Assembly: GCA_963723455.1 (NCBI GenBank)
Contig: CAVRQM010000003.1
Location: forward strand, 186,001-250,000
Source of the DNA: CAVRQM01 sp963723455
GTDB lineage: Bacteria; Pseudomonadota; Alphaproteobacteria; Acetobacterales; Acetobacteraceae
DNA length: 64,000 bases
Direction of reading: 5' to 3'
Shown: piece by piece, positions 36,270 to 47,104 of the stretch
How the letters are laid out: every line of letters starts with the position of its first letter
Numbering within the stretch: position 1 is the first letter of the stretch
Notes under the pieces: generated by a model
What the model saw: only the letters and a program-made list of their open reading frames with translations
The model's database searches: none
What the model was told of the DNA's origin: nothing
Program-made: the position numbers and the translations under genes

Positions 36270-37784
36270 ATGCCATCCGCCAGCATCATCGTCGATCGCG
36301 ACTTCGTTCTCGCCGATCTCGACCGCCGCCTGTTCGGCGCCTTCGTCGAGCACATGGGCCGCTGCGTCTATGGCGGCATCTTCGAGCCGGGGCATCCGAC
36401 CGCCGACGAGCAGGGGTTCCGCGGCGACGTGATGGCGCTGACCCGCGAACTCGGCCCGACCATCATCCGCTATCCGGGCGGCAATTTCCTGTCCGGCTAC
36501 AACTGGGAGGACGGCGTGGGACCGCGCGAGCAGCGCCCGGCGCGGCGCGACCTCGCGTGGTTCTCGACCGAGACCAACCAGTTCGGCACCAACGAGTTCA
36601 TCGACTGGTGCCGCAAGACCGACATCGAGCCGATGCTGGGCGTGAACCTCGGCACGCGCGGGCCGGACGAGGCGCGGCGGTTCCTGGAATACTGCAACCA
36701 CGCCGGCGGCTCGGCGTTGTCGGACCTGCGCCGCGCGCACGGCTACGAGCAGCCGCACGGGGTCAAGTTCTGGTGCCTCGGCAACGAGATGGATGGCCCC
36801 TGGCAGATCTGCCACAAGACCGCGCAGGAATACGGCCGCGCCGCGCTGGAGACCGCGAAGGTGATGCGCTGGGCCGACCCCACCATCCAGCTTGCCGCCT
36901 GCGGCTCGTCCCACCGCAACATGAAGACCTACGGCGCCTGGGAATACGAGGTGCTGGACCATTGCTTCGACCAGGTCGATTTCATCTCGCTGCACACCTA
37001 CTTTCGCAACGACGCCGACGAGATGAGCGAGTATTTCGGCGTGATCGAACTGATGGACGCCTTCATCAAGGAAGTGGTCGCGATCTGCGACGCGGTGGCG
37101 GCCAAGCGGCGCTCGGCCAAGCGCATCATGCTGTCGTTCGACGAGTGGAACGTCTGGTACAAGACCCACACGCATCGAGGACATGCGCAAGCCCGGCTGG
37201 CCGCAGGCGCCGAAGCTGATCGAGGAGGTCTACAACGTCGAGGACGCGCTGATCGTCGGCGGCGCGCTGATCGCGCTGATGAACAACGCCGACCGCGTGC
37301 GAGCGGCCTGCCTGGCGCAGCTGGTCAACGTCATCGGCCCGATCATGACCGAGACCGGCGGGCGCGGCCTGGCGGCAGACCATCTTCCATCCCTTCGCGC
37401 TGGCGGCGCGGCACGGCCATGGGCGGGTGATGCGCGCACAGGTGCAGTCTGAATCGTATGCCGCGCGAGGCGTTTCCGGAAATCCCGTATCTGTACGCGA
37501 CGGTGGTGGACAACCCGGCCGATGGCACGACGACGATCTTCGCGCTCAACCGGCATCTGACCGAGACGCTGGATCTGACCGCGGAGCTGCGCGGGCTGGG
37601 GACGGGGCGCACTCTGGTCGAGGCCAGCGAACTCGCGCACGCCAACCTGAAGGCGGTCAACAGCCGCGATCAGCCGAACACGGTGGCCCCGCGCGCCAAC
37701 GCCGACGTGGCGGTGGATGGCGAGCGGGTCACGGCGCGGCTGAAGCCCGCGTCATGGAACGTGATCGTGACCAGGGCGGGGTAG
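36270..37784 (+). pseudogene. Alpha-L-arabinofuranosidase, GH51, three frameshifts near the 3' end
   Basis: Retaining glycoside hydrolase family 51 enzyme that removes terminal arabinofuranosyl groups. The first ~300 residues are intact: FGAFVEHMGRCVYGGIFEP, IRYPGGNFLSGYNWEDGVGP, the acid/base Glu in WCLGNEMDGPW and the nucleophile Glu in FDEWNVWY. Single-base insertions near 37165, 37362 and 37465 then break the C-terminal beta domain; the corrected protein is ~503 residues, the family's usual size. No signal peptide, so it is cytoplasmic and would act on arabino-oligosaccharides brought in by the ABC transporter encoded just upstream. The net insertion of three bases keeps the total length divisible by three. 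Confidence 0.82.
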
Positions 37785-37858
37785 CGGCGGGGCCACCCTT
37801 GCCGCGCGCGGCCCGGCAACCCAGACTCAACGCCCGATTGGATTGCGGAGGGGCAGGG

Positions 37859-38875
37859 ATGCACGCCTACTCGATACTGGATCTCGCCCCTGTGCCGCAG
37901 GACAGCGGGCCGGGCGATGCGCTGCGCAACACGCTCGACCTCGCGCGGCACGCCGAGCAGTGGGGCTATACCCGGTACTGGGTGGCCGAGCACCACAACA
38001 TGATCGGCATCGCCAGCGCCGCCACCTCGGTGGTGATCGGCTACATCGCCGGCGGCACGCGCAGCATCCGGGTTGGAGCCGGCGGGATCATGCTGCCGAA
38101 CCATTCGCCGCTGGTCATTGCCGAGCAGTTCGGCACCCTGGCCACGCTCTATCCCGGTCGGATCGACCTCGGCCTGGGCCGGGCGCCCGGGACCGACCAG
38201 CGGACCCTGCGCGCGCTGCGCCGCGATCCGGCCAGCTCGGACAGCTTCCCGCAGGACGTGGTCGAGTTGCAGGCCCTGCTGGGACCGTTGCAGCCGGGCC
38301 AGCCTGTCCAGGCGGTGCCGGGCACGGGAACCGAGGTGCCGCTGTGGATCCTGGGATCCAGCCTGTTCGGCGCGCAACTCGCCGCCATGCTCGGCCTGCC
38401 CTACGCCTTCGCATCGCATTTCGCTCCCGACGCGCTGATGCCTGCGCTGGCCACCTATCGCCAGCGGTTCAGGCCATCGGCGCAGCTCGCGCGTGCGCAT
38501 GCGATGGTCGGCGTCAACGTTGTCGCGGCCGAGACCGATGCGGATGCGCGGCGACTGTTCACGTCGGCGCAACAGGCCTTCGTCAACATGGTGCGCGGCA
38601 CGCGCGGCAAGCTGCTGCCGCCGATCGAGGACATCGAGACGTATTGGACGCCGATGGAAAAGGCTCATGCCTCGTCGATGCTGGCCTGCTCGGTGGTGGG
38701 ATCGCGGGAGACGGTGCGGCGCGGCCTGGCGCGTCTGCTCGAACAGACGCAGGCCGACGAACTGATGGTCGCCTCGGCGATCTACGATCATTCGGCGCGG
38801 TTGCGCTCGTACGAAATCCTGGCCGACATCGCGCGCACGCTGGGCCGCGAGCCGGCGTTGGCCGGGGCGGCATAG
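37859..38875 (+). CDS. LLM-class flavin-dependent oxidoreductase (luciferase-like)
   Basis: Bacterial-luciferase-fold monooxygenase of 338 residues, single-component type resembling E. coli YhbW. Features are YSILDLAPV at the start, RYWVAEHHNM (about residue 40), the GGIMLPNHSPLVIAEQFGTLATLYPGRIDLGLGRAPG block that lines the FMN pocket, and the C-terminal DELMVASAIYDH. Reduced flavin must come from a separate reductase. A GGAGGGGCAGGG ribosome site precedes the ATG. Substrate unknown. Confidence 0.86.
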   Translation: MHAYSILDLAPVPQDSGPGDALRNTLDLARHAEQWGYTRYWVAEHHNMIGIASAATSVVIGYIAGGTRSIRVGAGGIMLPNHSPLVIAEQFGTLATLYPGRIDLGLGRAPGTDQRTLRALRRDPASSDSFPQDVVELQALLGPLQPGQPVQAVPGTGTEVPLWILGSSLFGAQLAAMLGLPYAFASHFAPDALMPALATYRQRFRPSAQLARAHAMVGVNVVAAETDADARRLFTSAQQAFVNMVRGTRGKLLPPIEDIETYWTPMEKAHASSMLACSVVGSRETVRRGLARLLEQTQADELMVASAIYDHSARLRSYEILADIARTLGREPALAGAA

Positions 38876-38881
38876 GCCACG

Positions 38882-39630
<749 letters not shown>

Positions 39631-39634
<4 letters not shown>

Positions 39635-40302
39635 GCCGCCGCCCTGCGCACATGCCGCGACGCGCCGCGCTCCAGCCGCGTCTGCAGCCATGACAGCGCG
39701 CTGGACAGCACCCAGTAGATCGCCGCCGCCGCGATGTACATGGTGAATATCTGGAATGTTCGCGCGGTGATCAGCTGCGCCTGCCGGAACAGTTCGGGCA
39801 CCTGGATGGTGGCGGCCAGCGAGGTGTCCTTGACCAGGCTGATGAAGCTGTTGCCCAGCGGCGGCAGCGCCACGCGGGCGGCCTGCGGCAGGATGATGCG
39901 CCGCATCGCCTGCGCCGGCGTCATGCCGATGCAGAACGCCGCCTCCCACTGGCCGCGGTCGATCGAGGCGATCGCGCCGCGCAGGATCTCGCTGGTGTAG
40001 CCGCCCATGTTCAACGAGAAGCCGATCAGCGCCGCCGGGATCGGGTCCAGCCGCAGCCCGAACTGCGCCAGCCCGTAATAGATCAGGAACAGCTGCACCA
40101 GCAGCGGCGTGCCGCGGATGAACGACACATAGACCCGCGCCGGGGCGGCCAGCAGGCGCAGCGGGGACAGGCGCATCAGCGCGACCAGCAGGCCCAGAGC
40201 CAGGCCGAACAGCATCGCGCCGAGGCTGATTTCGATCGTGTAGCCGGCGCCCTTCAGCAGGAACGGCAGCGAGTGCAGGACCAGGCGCAGGCTGTCCGCC
40301 AC
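39631..40302 (-). CDS. Polar amino acid ABC transporter permease (HisM/GlnP-like)
   Basis: Membrane subunit of about 223 residues, with five hydrophobic helices and family motifs GAGYTIEISLGAM, YVSFIRGTPLLVQLFLIYYGL, GGYTSEILRGAIASIDRGQWEAA and LGNSFISLVKDTSLA. The GTG at 40302 (VADSLRLV) is chosen since the open frame upstream runs into the binding-protein gene; other starts are possible. Confidence 0.88.
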
Positions 40303-40312
40303 AAGTCGCCGC

Positions 40313-41099
40313 CTATCTTGTCGCGTCGATGCCAAACCATTTCTGCGATAGGCGGGGCAGGTCGCCGCTGGCGCGCAGCTGGTCGATCGCGGCATTCAGG
40401 GCGGCCGAGCAGGTTCGGATGCCCCTTGGCCAGCGCGATGCCGGCGGTCTGGGTGGCGAAGGGTGGTCCGGCCGCGACCAGCCCGCCGCCAGACTGCTTG
40501 ACCAGATACGCCGCCATCAGCCGGTCGTTCAGCACTGCATCCAGCCGGCCGACACGCAGATCCTGCAGCTTGGTGGGGTCGTCGTCATAGGTCTTGACCT
40601 GCGCGCCCGGCACATGCGCGCGCAGCCACTGCTCGTAATTGGTGCCCAGCCCGACGCCGACCGCCTTGCCGGCCAGCTTGGCCGGGCTGTCCACCCGCGC
40701 CGCATCGTCCCGCCGGGCGATGATCTGGATGCCGGAAACCGTGTACGGCTGCGTGAAGTCGTACGCCTTCTGCCGCTCGGGCGTGATGGTCACCTGGTTG
40801 ATGACGACGTCCAGCCGGCCGGAGCCGAGTGCTGCCAGCATGCCGTCCCATTTGGTCGGCTGGAAATCCGCCTTCACGCCAAGCCGGGCTGCCACCAGCC
40901 GGCCGAAATCGATCTCGAACCCGACCAGGTTCCCCAACTCGTCCTGATAATTGAATGGCGGGTACGTTCCTTCTACGCCGATCCGCAGCGTCCCGCGCTG
41001 CCTGATCTGCGCCAGCAGGCCGGATGCCGCCGTTGCGACCCGGCCGCCGAAAGCGGCCAGAGCCAGCCCGGCGGCGACGCGGCGGCGCGAGATGGACAT
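40313..41099 (-). CDS. Amino acid ABC transporter substrate-binding protein (cystine/polar type; one frameshift)
   Basis: Family 3 periplasmic binding protein, about 261 residues after correction. Tat-like or Sec leader with RRR (MSISRRRVAAGLALAAFGG) and cleavage near TAA-S. GVEGTYPPFNYQDELGNLVGFEIDFGR and FTQPYTVSG are diagnostic and resemble cystine (FliY/TcyA-type) binding proteins. Near 40407 one extra base (CTCGGCC on the coding strand) shifts the frame; removing it gives NLLAALNAAIDQLRASGDLPRLSQKWFG and a stop at 40313. Length is 3n+1. Amino acid specificity is inferred only. Confidence 0.82.
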
Positions 41100-41168
41100 G
41101 GCCGGCTCCGTTCTGAGGCCGAGGCGGCAGGTTCCAGACTCGCCGCCGGGCGTGGCACATACAACGCC

Positions 41169-42419
41169 ATGCCCGAGTTTCGTTTCCTGCACGCCGCCGA
41201 CCTGCACCTGGACAGCCCGTTGCGGGGATTGGAGACCGACTCCTCCGCCCCCGTCGAGGCGATCCGCGGCGCCACCCGCCGGGCGCTGGGCGGGATGGTC
41301 GATCTGGCGATCCGCGAGGCTGTCGCGTTCGTGCTGATCGCCGGTGACGTGTATGACCGCGACTGGCCGGATTTCGGCACCGGGCTGTTCTTCGCAGCCC
41401 AGATGCGGCGGTTGGCCGAGGCCGGCATCGCGGTGTTCGCCATCCGCGGCAACCACGACGCGGCCAACCGGATGACCCGGTCCTTGGCGATGCCGCACGT
41501 CACCCTGTTCCGGCACGACGCCGCGCACAGCGAGAGCATTCCCGCCCTGGGCGTCGTGATCCACGGGCAAAGCTTTGCCGACCAGGCGACGCCTGGCGAC
41601 CTGTCGCGCGCGTATCCGCCGCCGGCGCCGCAGATGTTCAACATCGGCATGCTGCACACCTCCGTCGCCGGCTATCCCGGCCACGACCCGTACGCGCCCT
41701 GCGACCCGGCGCGGCTGCGCGCGCACGGCTACGACTACTGGGCGCTCGGCCATGTTCATGTTCGCGACGTGCTGTGCGAGGATCCCTGGATCGTGTTTCC
41801 CGGCAATCTGCAGGGCCGGCATGTGCGCGAGACCGGGGCCAAGGGCGCGACCCTGGTCAGCGTGGCCGATGGCCGGGTGCGCTCGGTGGAACACCGGGTG
41901 CTGGATGTGCTGCGCTGGGCCGACCTGCGCATCGACCTGTCCGGCGCGGCCGACGAGGCGGCGGCGCTGGCGCGGGTGCAGGCGGCGCTGGACGCGGCGC
42001 TGAGCGAGGCGGCTCCGCGTCCCCTTGCCGCGCGGCTGACCCTGGCGGGCGCCACGCCGGCGCATGCCGCGCTGGCCGCGCCCGGGCTGCGCGAGCGGAT
42101 CTATAACGAGGCGATCGCTCTGGGCGCCGACCAGCGCCTGTGGCTGGAGGCGGTGCGGCTGGCCACCGGCCCGGCGCAGGACGCGGCAGCCCTGCCGGAC
42201 CGACCGGACGCGCTGGGCCGCCTGCTGGACCAGATCGACGCGCTGGTTGCCGCGCCGCCGGCCGATCTGCTCGGCGCCTGGCCCGCCGACCTGCTTGGCA
42301 GGCTGTCCGAGGGCTTGCCGACCGAGCACCCGTTGCACGCCTGCGCCGCCGGCGACGCAGCATCGGTGCTGGACCGGGCGCGGCAGACGCTGGCCGCGAT
42401 GCTGGCCGGGGCGGGCTGA
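41169..42419 (+). CDS. DNA repair metallophosphoesterase, YhaO/SbcD-like
   Basis: Calcineurin-like phosphoesterase, 416 residues, with the five metal motifs DLHLD (about 11-15), GDVYD (about 60), GNHD (about 98), a lone His in MLHTSVAG and GHVHV (about 196). This is the SbcD/Mre11 nuclease layout; its shorter C-terminal domain and the partner ATPase next door place it with YhaO. It would cut DNA ends or hairpins together with the ATPase, encoded one base downstream. Confidence 0.87.
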   Translation: MPEFRFLHAADLHLDSPLRGLETDSSAPVEAIRGATRRALGGMVDLAIREAVAFVLIAGDVYDRDWPDFGTGLFFAAQMRRLAEAGIAVFAIRGNHDAANRMTRSLAMPHVTLFRHDAAHSESIPALGVVIHGQSFADQATPGDLSRAYPPPAPQMFNIGMLHTSVAGYPGHDPYAPCDPARLRAHGYDYWALGHVHVRDVLCEDPWIVFPGNLQGRHVRETGAKGATLVSVADGRVRSVEHRVLDVLRWADLRIDLSGAADEAAALARVQAALDAALSEAAPRPLAARLTLAGATPAHAALAAPGLRERIYNEAIALGADQRLWLEAVRLATGPAQDAAALPDRPDALGRLLDQIDALVAAPPADLLGAWPADLLGRLSEGLPTEHPLHACAAGDAASVLDRARQTLAAMLAGAG

Positions 42420-42420
42420 C

Positions 42421-45400
42421 ATGCGCCTGTCTCGCCTGACCCTCGAACGGTTCGGGCCGTTCGATCGACTGGACCTGCTGCTCGATCCCGCGCCCGGCCG
42501 GGTCAACCTGGTCGTGGCGCCGAACGGCTATGGCAAGTCGGTGATCCGCGAGGCGATCGGCAACCTGCTGTTCGGCATCCCGGAGCGTACGCCGATGGGG
42601 TTCCGGCACGGTACCGAGGGGATGCGGATCCTGGCCGAGGTGACGCACGCCGGCGACGTGCATTTGCTGGTGCGCCGCAAGGGCCGCGGCAACACGCTGG
42701 CCGTGGCGGATGGCGCGCCGCTGCCGCCCGACGCGGCGCACGCGCTGCTCGGCGGTGCGAACCGGGCGGTGTTCGACGAGCTGTTCGGCCTGGACACGGC
42801 GCTTCTGCGCTCCGGCGGGCAAGCTCTTATCCAAAGCCAGGGCCGGCTGGGACAGGTTCTGTTCGCGGCGGGCGGCGGCTTGGGCCGGGTCCGCGAGCTG
42901 CTGGCCGGGCTGGAGCAGCGGCGCGACGAGCTGGGCCGCGCCTCGGCCCGGCACAAAAGCCGGCCGATCTGGGCGGCGCTCAGCGACTGGGAGCGGGCCG
43001 GCGCGGAACTGCGCCGCGCCAGCATCCGCCCCGAGGACTGGCAGCGGCTGGACGCCGAGGCGACGGGGGCGAGCCAGCGGCTGGACGCGCTGTTGGACCG
43101 GCAGGACTCGGGGCGCGCCGAGCGCGAGCGGCTGCTGGCGACGCGGGCGATCCGGCCCTGGTTGGGCAAGCTCGTATCGGCCGAGACGCTGCTGCGCGAA
43201 GCCGGTGATGCGCCAGAGCTGGACGACGGTTTCGAGCGGCGCTGGCGGGAGGTGCTGGAGACCGCCGCCAAGGCGGGCAGCATCGTACAGGCTAATGACG
43301 CCGCCCTGCATCTAATGCGTGAGAAACGCTCAGAGCTGGCCAACCCCGACCCGCGCTGGCTGGCGCTCGGCGCCGACATCAACGCGCTGGCCGAATTGCG
43401 CGGGCAGGCGCAGGGGGCCGCAAATGACCTGCCGGGGCTGCAGACCCGGCTGGCCGGCGCGCACGAGGCCTGCGCGCGGCTGCGGCGCGATATCGGCTGG
43501 GACGACGCCGTGGCGCTGCCGCCGGTGCCTGTCGTGGCCGACCTGCAGCGGCTGCTGCGGCAATATCCCGATCTGGCCGCCAGGAGCGCCGCCGCCGAGG
43601 AGGCGCGGGCGAAGGCGGACCGGCAGCTCTCCGAGGCGCAGGACGCGCTGGCCGCGCTGGCCGGCGGCGCCGACGTGGCTGGCGTCGCCGACTTGGCACG
43701 GCTGCTGCGGGCGGATGGCGAACCGGGGCCCCGGCTGGACAAGGCGCGGCGGGCTTTGCGTGATGCCGAGTGGGCGCTGGCCGCCGCCCTGGCGGCGATC
43801 CCCGATCATCCGCTGAGCGAACCGGCGCTGGCCGCGACTGCCGCGCCGTCCGACGCGACCCTGGATGCGGCGGATGCGGACTTGAGCCGTGCGGAGGCGA
43901 CTGCCCGACAGGCCGCCGAACGCCGCGCCAGCAAGGCCGCAGAGATTGAGGCGGCGCGCGCCAGCCTCGCGACGCTGGTGCAGACCGCCATGCTGCCGCC
44001 GCCGGACGCGCTGGAACGCGCCCGCGCGCAGCGCGACGCGCTCTGGCGGGACCTCTGCGCGCCAGCCGCAGGGGCGCCGACCGATGCCGGCGCGGCCGTC
44101 GCCTTCGACCGAGCCATGCGGGGCGCCGACGAAGTCGCCGAACTCGTTGCTGGCGCACGCGCGGGAGGCGGCCGAGGCGGCCGCCCTGCGCGACCGGCTC
44201 GCCGGGCTGCAGGCGGCATATCCCGAGACCGAGACCGCGCTTGCCGCGGCGGCCGACCACGTGGAGCAGGCGCGCGGCAAGCTGGCCGACATCGCCCAGG
44301 CGGCCGGCGCCGGTCCGGGCGAGGTGGCGGCCCTGCGCAGCTTTTTGCGCGCCCGCGCCGAGGCGGTCGCGCGGCGAGGGGCGCGCGACGCCGCCGCCGG
44401 GGCATTGGCCGATCTGACGGGTTGCCTCATGCAGCTCGGCCGGTCGCTGGCGCAAGCTCTGGGCGTGCCCTGCCCGGCGGTGGAAGCGGTCGGCGCGCTG
44501 CTGGCCGAGGCGGATCGCCGGGTCACGGCGGAGCAGACGCTGGCGGCGAGGCGCGAGCAACTGGGGACATCGGCGGCCAACCATCGCCGGTCGGCCGCGA
44601 CCAGCGCCGCGGCAGCCGACAAGGCCGGGCGGGCGCTCGCGGCATGGCGGACAGCATGGGCGGAGACCGCGCTGGGGCTGGATCGTCCGGCGGAGGAGTC
44701 GGTCGAGGCGACCGGTGACGCGCTGGCGCTGATCGACCGTTTGCGGGCGACCGAGGCTGAGCGCGACGATCTTGGCCAGCGGGTCGCTGACATGCAGGCG
44801 GCGATTGCGGGATTAGCCGAGCAGGTTGCGGCGATGGGCCACCTGCTTCCCGAGGTCGCGGCGGGTGCGCCGATCGAGGCGGCGGCGGCGCTGCTCGGCC
44901 ACGCCGAGGCGCAGCGCAACGCGGCGGCGCGCTGCCGCGACGCCGACCAGCGCATCGCCGACGCGGAGCGCACGCTGGCGGAAAGCCAGGCTGCGGCGGC
45001 GGCAGCGGCGCGCGGCCTTACCGGGCTGCGCGCCGCGTTGCTGGCTGCGGATGACGAAGCGGCCGAGCGGCAGTTGCAGCGTGCCCGCGATGCGTCCCAG
45101 GCGCGTCGGAGCCGGGCGGAGGCGCACGACCATCTGGACCGGCTGGGCGGCGGCGTCGCCATCGCCGATCTGCATGCCCGGATGTCTGCGAGCGACGAGG
45201 AGGATGCTGCCCGCATCCGCGCCATCGACGCGAGCCAAGCCGAACTGGCGAGCGATATCGAGACTGCGCGCGAGGCGCGCACCAGGACGGCCGCCGATCT
45301 GGCGCAGGTCAGCCTCGGCGCGGCGGCCGCGGACGCGGCGGAGCGGCGCGAGGCGGCGCAGGCGACGCTGGCCCGCACCGCCGAGGAGGCGCTGGTGCTG

Positions 45401-45868
45401 CACGCCGCCCACGCGCTGCTGCAGGCCGCGCTCGACCGTCAGGCGGAGGCGTTCGACCAGCCGCTGCTGGCGCGCATCGGCGCGGTGTTCCGCGCGATCA
45501 CCGGCGGCGCGCAGGCCGGCGTGGCGATCGAGGAGACGCGGTCGGGGCAGACGATGGTGGCACTGGAGGCAGACGGCATCACCCGCAAGCCGCTCGACCA
45601 GCTGAGCGAGGGCACCAGCGACCAGCTGTTCCTGGCGCTGCGCATCGCCGCCCTGGAGGACTACGCCGCCGCCGCGTCGCCGCTGCCGTTCATCGCCGAC
45701 GACGTGCTGCAGACCTTCGACGACGCGCGCACCACCGCGACGCTGCACGCGCTGCTGGGACTGAGCGCACAGGTGCAGGTGATCGCCCTGACGCATCATC
45801 CGCATGTCGGCGCACTGGCGGCCAGCCTGCCGAACTCGGCGGTGCATGTCGTCCCGCTGACCGCCTGA
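42421..45868 (+). CDS. Large coiled-coil ATPase, YhaN/SbcC-like (one frameshift)
   Basis: SMC/Rad50-like ATPase, about 1148 residues after correction. The N-terminal half of the nucleotide site is VNLVVAPNGYGKSVIREA, where the P-loop begins with Ala-Pro instead of Gly-Pro and has Tyr in a usually small position. A long Ala/Arg/Glu-rich coiled coil (about 190-980) follows, then the C-terminal signature DQLSEGTSDQLFLALRIAAL and Walker B LPFIADDVLQTFDD. Near 44144 an extra C (GAACTCGTTG) shifts the frame; without it EL-LLAHAREAAEAAALRDRL is continuous, and length is 3n+1. Works with the YhaO-like nuclease. Confidence 0.82.
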
Positions 45869-45939
45869 GGGCGGCGGGTCGCGTCCGTCACGCCCATGTG
45901 CGTTGCGCCGCGCTACGGGGGCGGCGCACACCCGCCCGC

Positions 45940-47028
45940 GTGATCTCGACCCGGGTGCACGGCGTCATTGACTATGTGGTTGCGGCCGCGCTCTGCGGGC
46001 TGTCGCGCAGCCGGGCGATCAGCCGGCCGGTGCGCAGCGCCCTGGGCGCGGCCGGGCTGTTTCATCCGAGCTACTCAGTGCTGACCGACTACGAGGCCGG
46101 CGTGCTGCCGGTGCTGACGATGCGGCAACATCTGGCTCTGGACGCGCTGGGCGCGGCCGGCCTGTGCCTCGGCGGCGTGCTGCTGCCGCGCCGCCGCGCG
46201 CCCGAGCGGGCGCTGCTGCTCGGCGTCGGGCTGCTGGAATTCGCGGTCATTGCGCTGAGCGATGTGGAACCGCCAGGACGCGCCGCGCCGCGCACCGACC
46301 TGTACCCGCCGCTGCATGTGCCCAAGCCGGTCGCCGCGGATGTCTGGGTGGTCGATGGCGGCCCGCACGCAATCCTCGGCATGGCGCTGCCGGTGCGGAT
46401 GACGGTGATCCGGCTGCACAATGGCGACCTGCTGCTGCACTCGCCGATCCAGTACTCTCCGCAGCTGCAGCGCGCGCTGGAACAGCTCGGGCGCATCCGC
46501 GCGCTGGTCGCGCCGAACATCGCGCATTGGATGTTCCTGCGCGATTGGCAGCGCGCCTGTCCCGATGCGGAGACCTTCGCCGCCCCGGGGCTGCGGCAGC
46601 GGCGTCAGGTGCGCAAGGCCGGCGTGGTGATCCACCGCGAGCTGAACCAGGCGGCGGCAGCGGAATGGGGCGAGGCGATCACGCTGGTCCCGGTGCCCGG
46701 CGGCGCCGGGTTCAGCGAAATCGCGCTGTTCCATGAACCGAGCCGGACGCTGGTGCTGACGGATCTGGTGCTGAACCTGCGGGCGCGGCATCTGCCGCAG
46801 CGGATGCGCGCGCTGTCCCGGCTGCTCGGCATGACCGCCCCGCACGGCCGCGCGCCGCCGTATTTGCGCGCGATCGTCCGGCTGGGCGGTGGCGCGGCCC
46901 GCCGCGCCGCGTCGCGGCTGCTGGCGCTGCGGCCCGAGCGGGTGGTCTTCGCGCACGGCGCTTGGTTCGAGCGCGACGGCACGGCGGCGCTGCGGCGCTC
47001 GCTGGACTGGCTCGTGCCGGGCGGCTGA
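45940..47028 (+). CDS. Membrane-domain plus DUF4336 (metallo-beta-lactamase-fold) protein
   Basis: A 362-residue protein with two parts. Residues 1-115 contain about four hydrophobic segments (VIDYVVAAALCG, AAGLFHPSYSVL, ALGAAGLCLGGVLL, LLLGVGLLEFAVIAL), as in small SPW/VitK-like membrane domains. Residues 130-360 match DUF4336: VWVVDGGPHAILGMALPVRMTVIRLHNGDLLLHSPI, LVAPNIAHWMFLRDWQ, and VLTDLVLNL. DUF4336 is related to the beta-lactamase fold but the HxHxDH motif is reduced to PNIAHW, so activity is doubtful. GTG start. The fusion with a membrane part is unusual in my experience. Function unknown. Confidence 0.65.
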   Translation: MISTRVHGVIDYVVAAALCGLSRSRAISRPVRSALGAAGLFHPSYSVLTDYEAGVLPVLTMRQHLALDALGAAGLCLGGVLLPRRRAPERALLLGVGLLEFAVIALSDVEPPGRAAPRTDLYPPLHVPKPVAADVWVVDGGPHAILGMALPVRMTVIRLHNGDLLLHSPIQYSPQLQRALEQLGRIRALVAPNIAHWMFLRDWQRACPDAETFAAPGLRQRRQVRKAGVVIHRELNQAAAAEWGEAITLVPVPGGAGFSEIALFHEPSRTLVLTDLVLNLRARHLPQRMRALSRLLGMTAPHGRAPPYLRAIVRLGGGAARRAASRLLALRPERVVFAHGAWFERDGTAALRRSLDWLVPGG

Positions 47029-47104
47029 TCCGCCGTCCTCCGCCGCCCCGGAACACCGCCCTGCGCGGCGCGTTCCACGCCGGCAGCATCCCGGAGAGAC
47101 GCGC

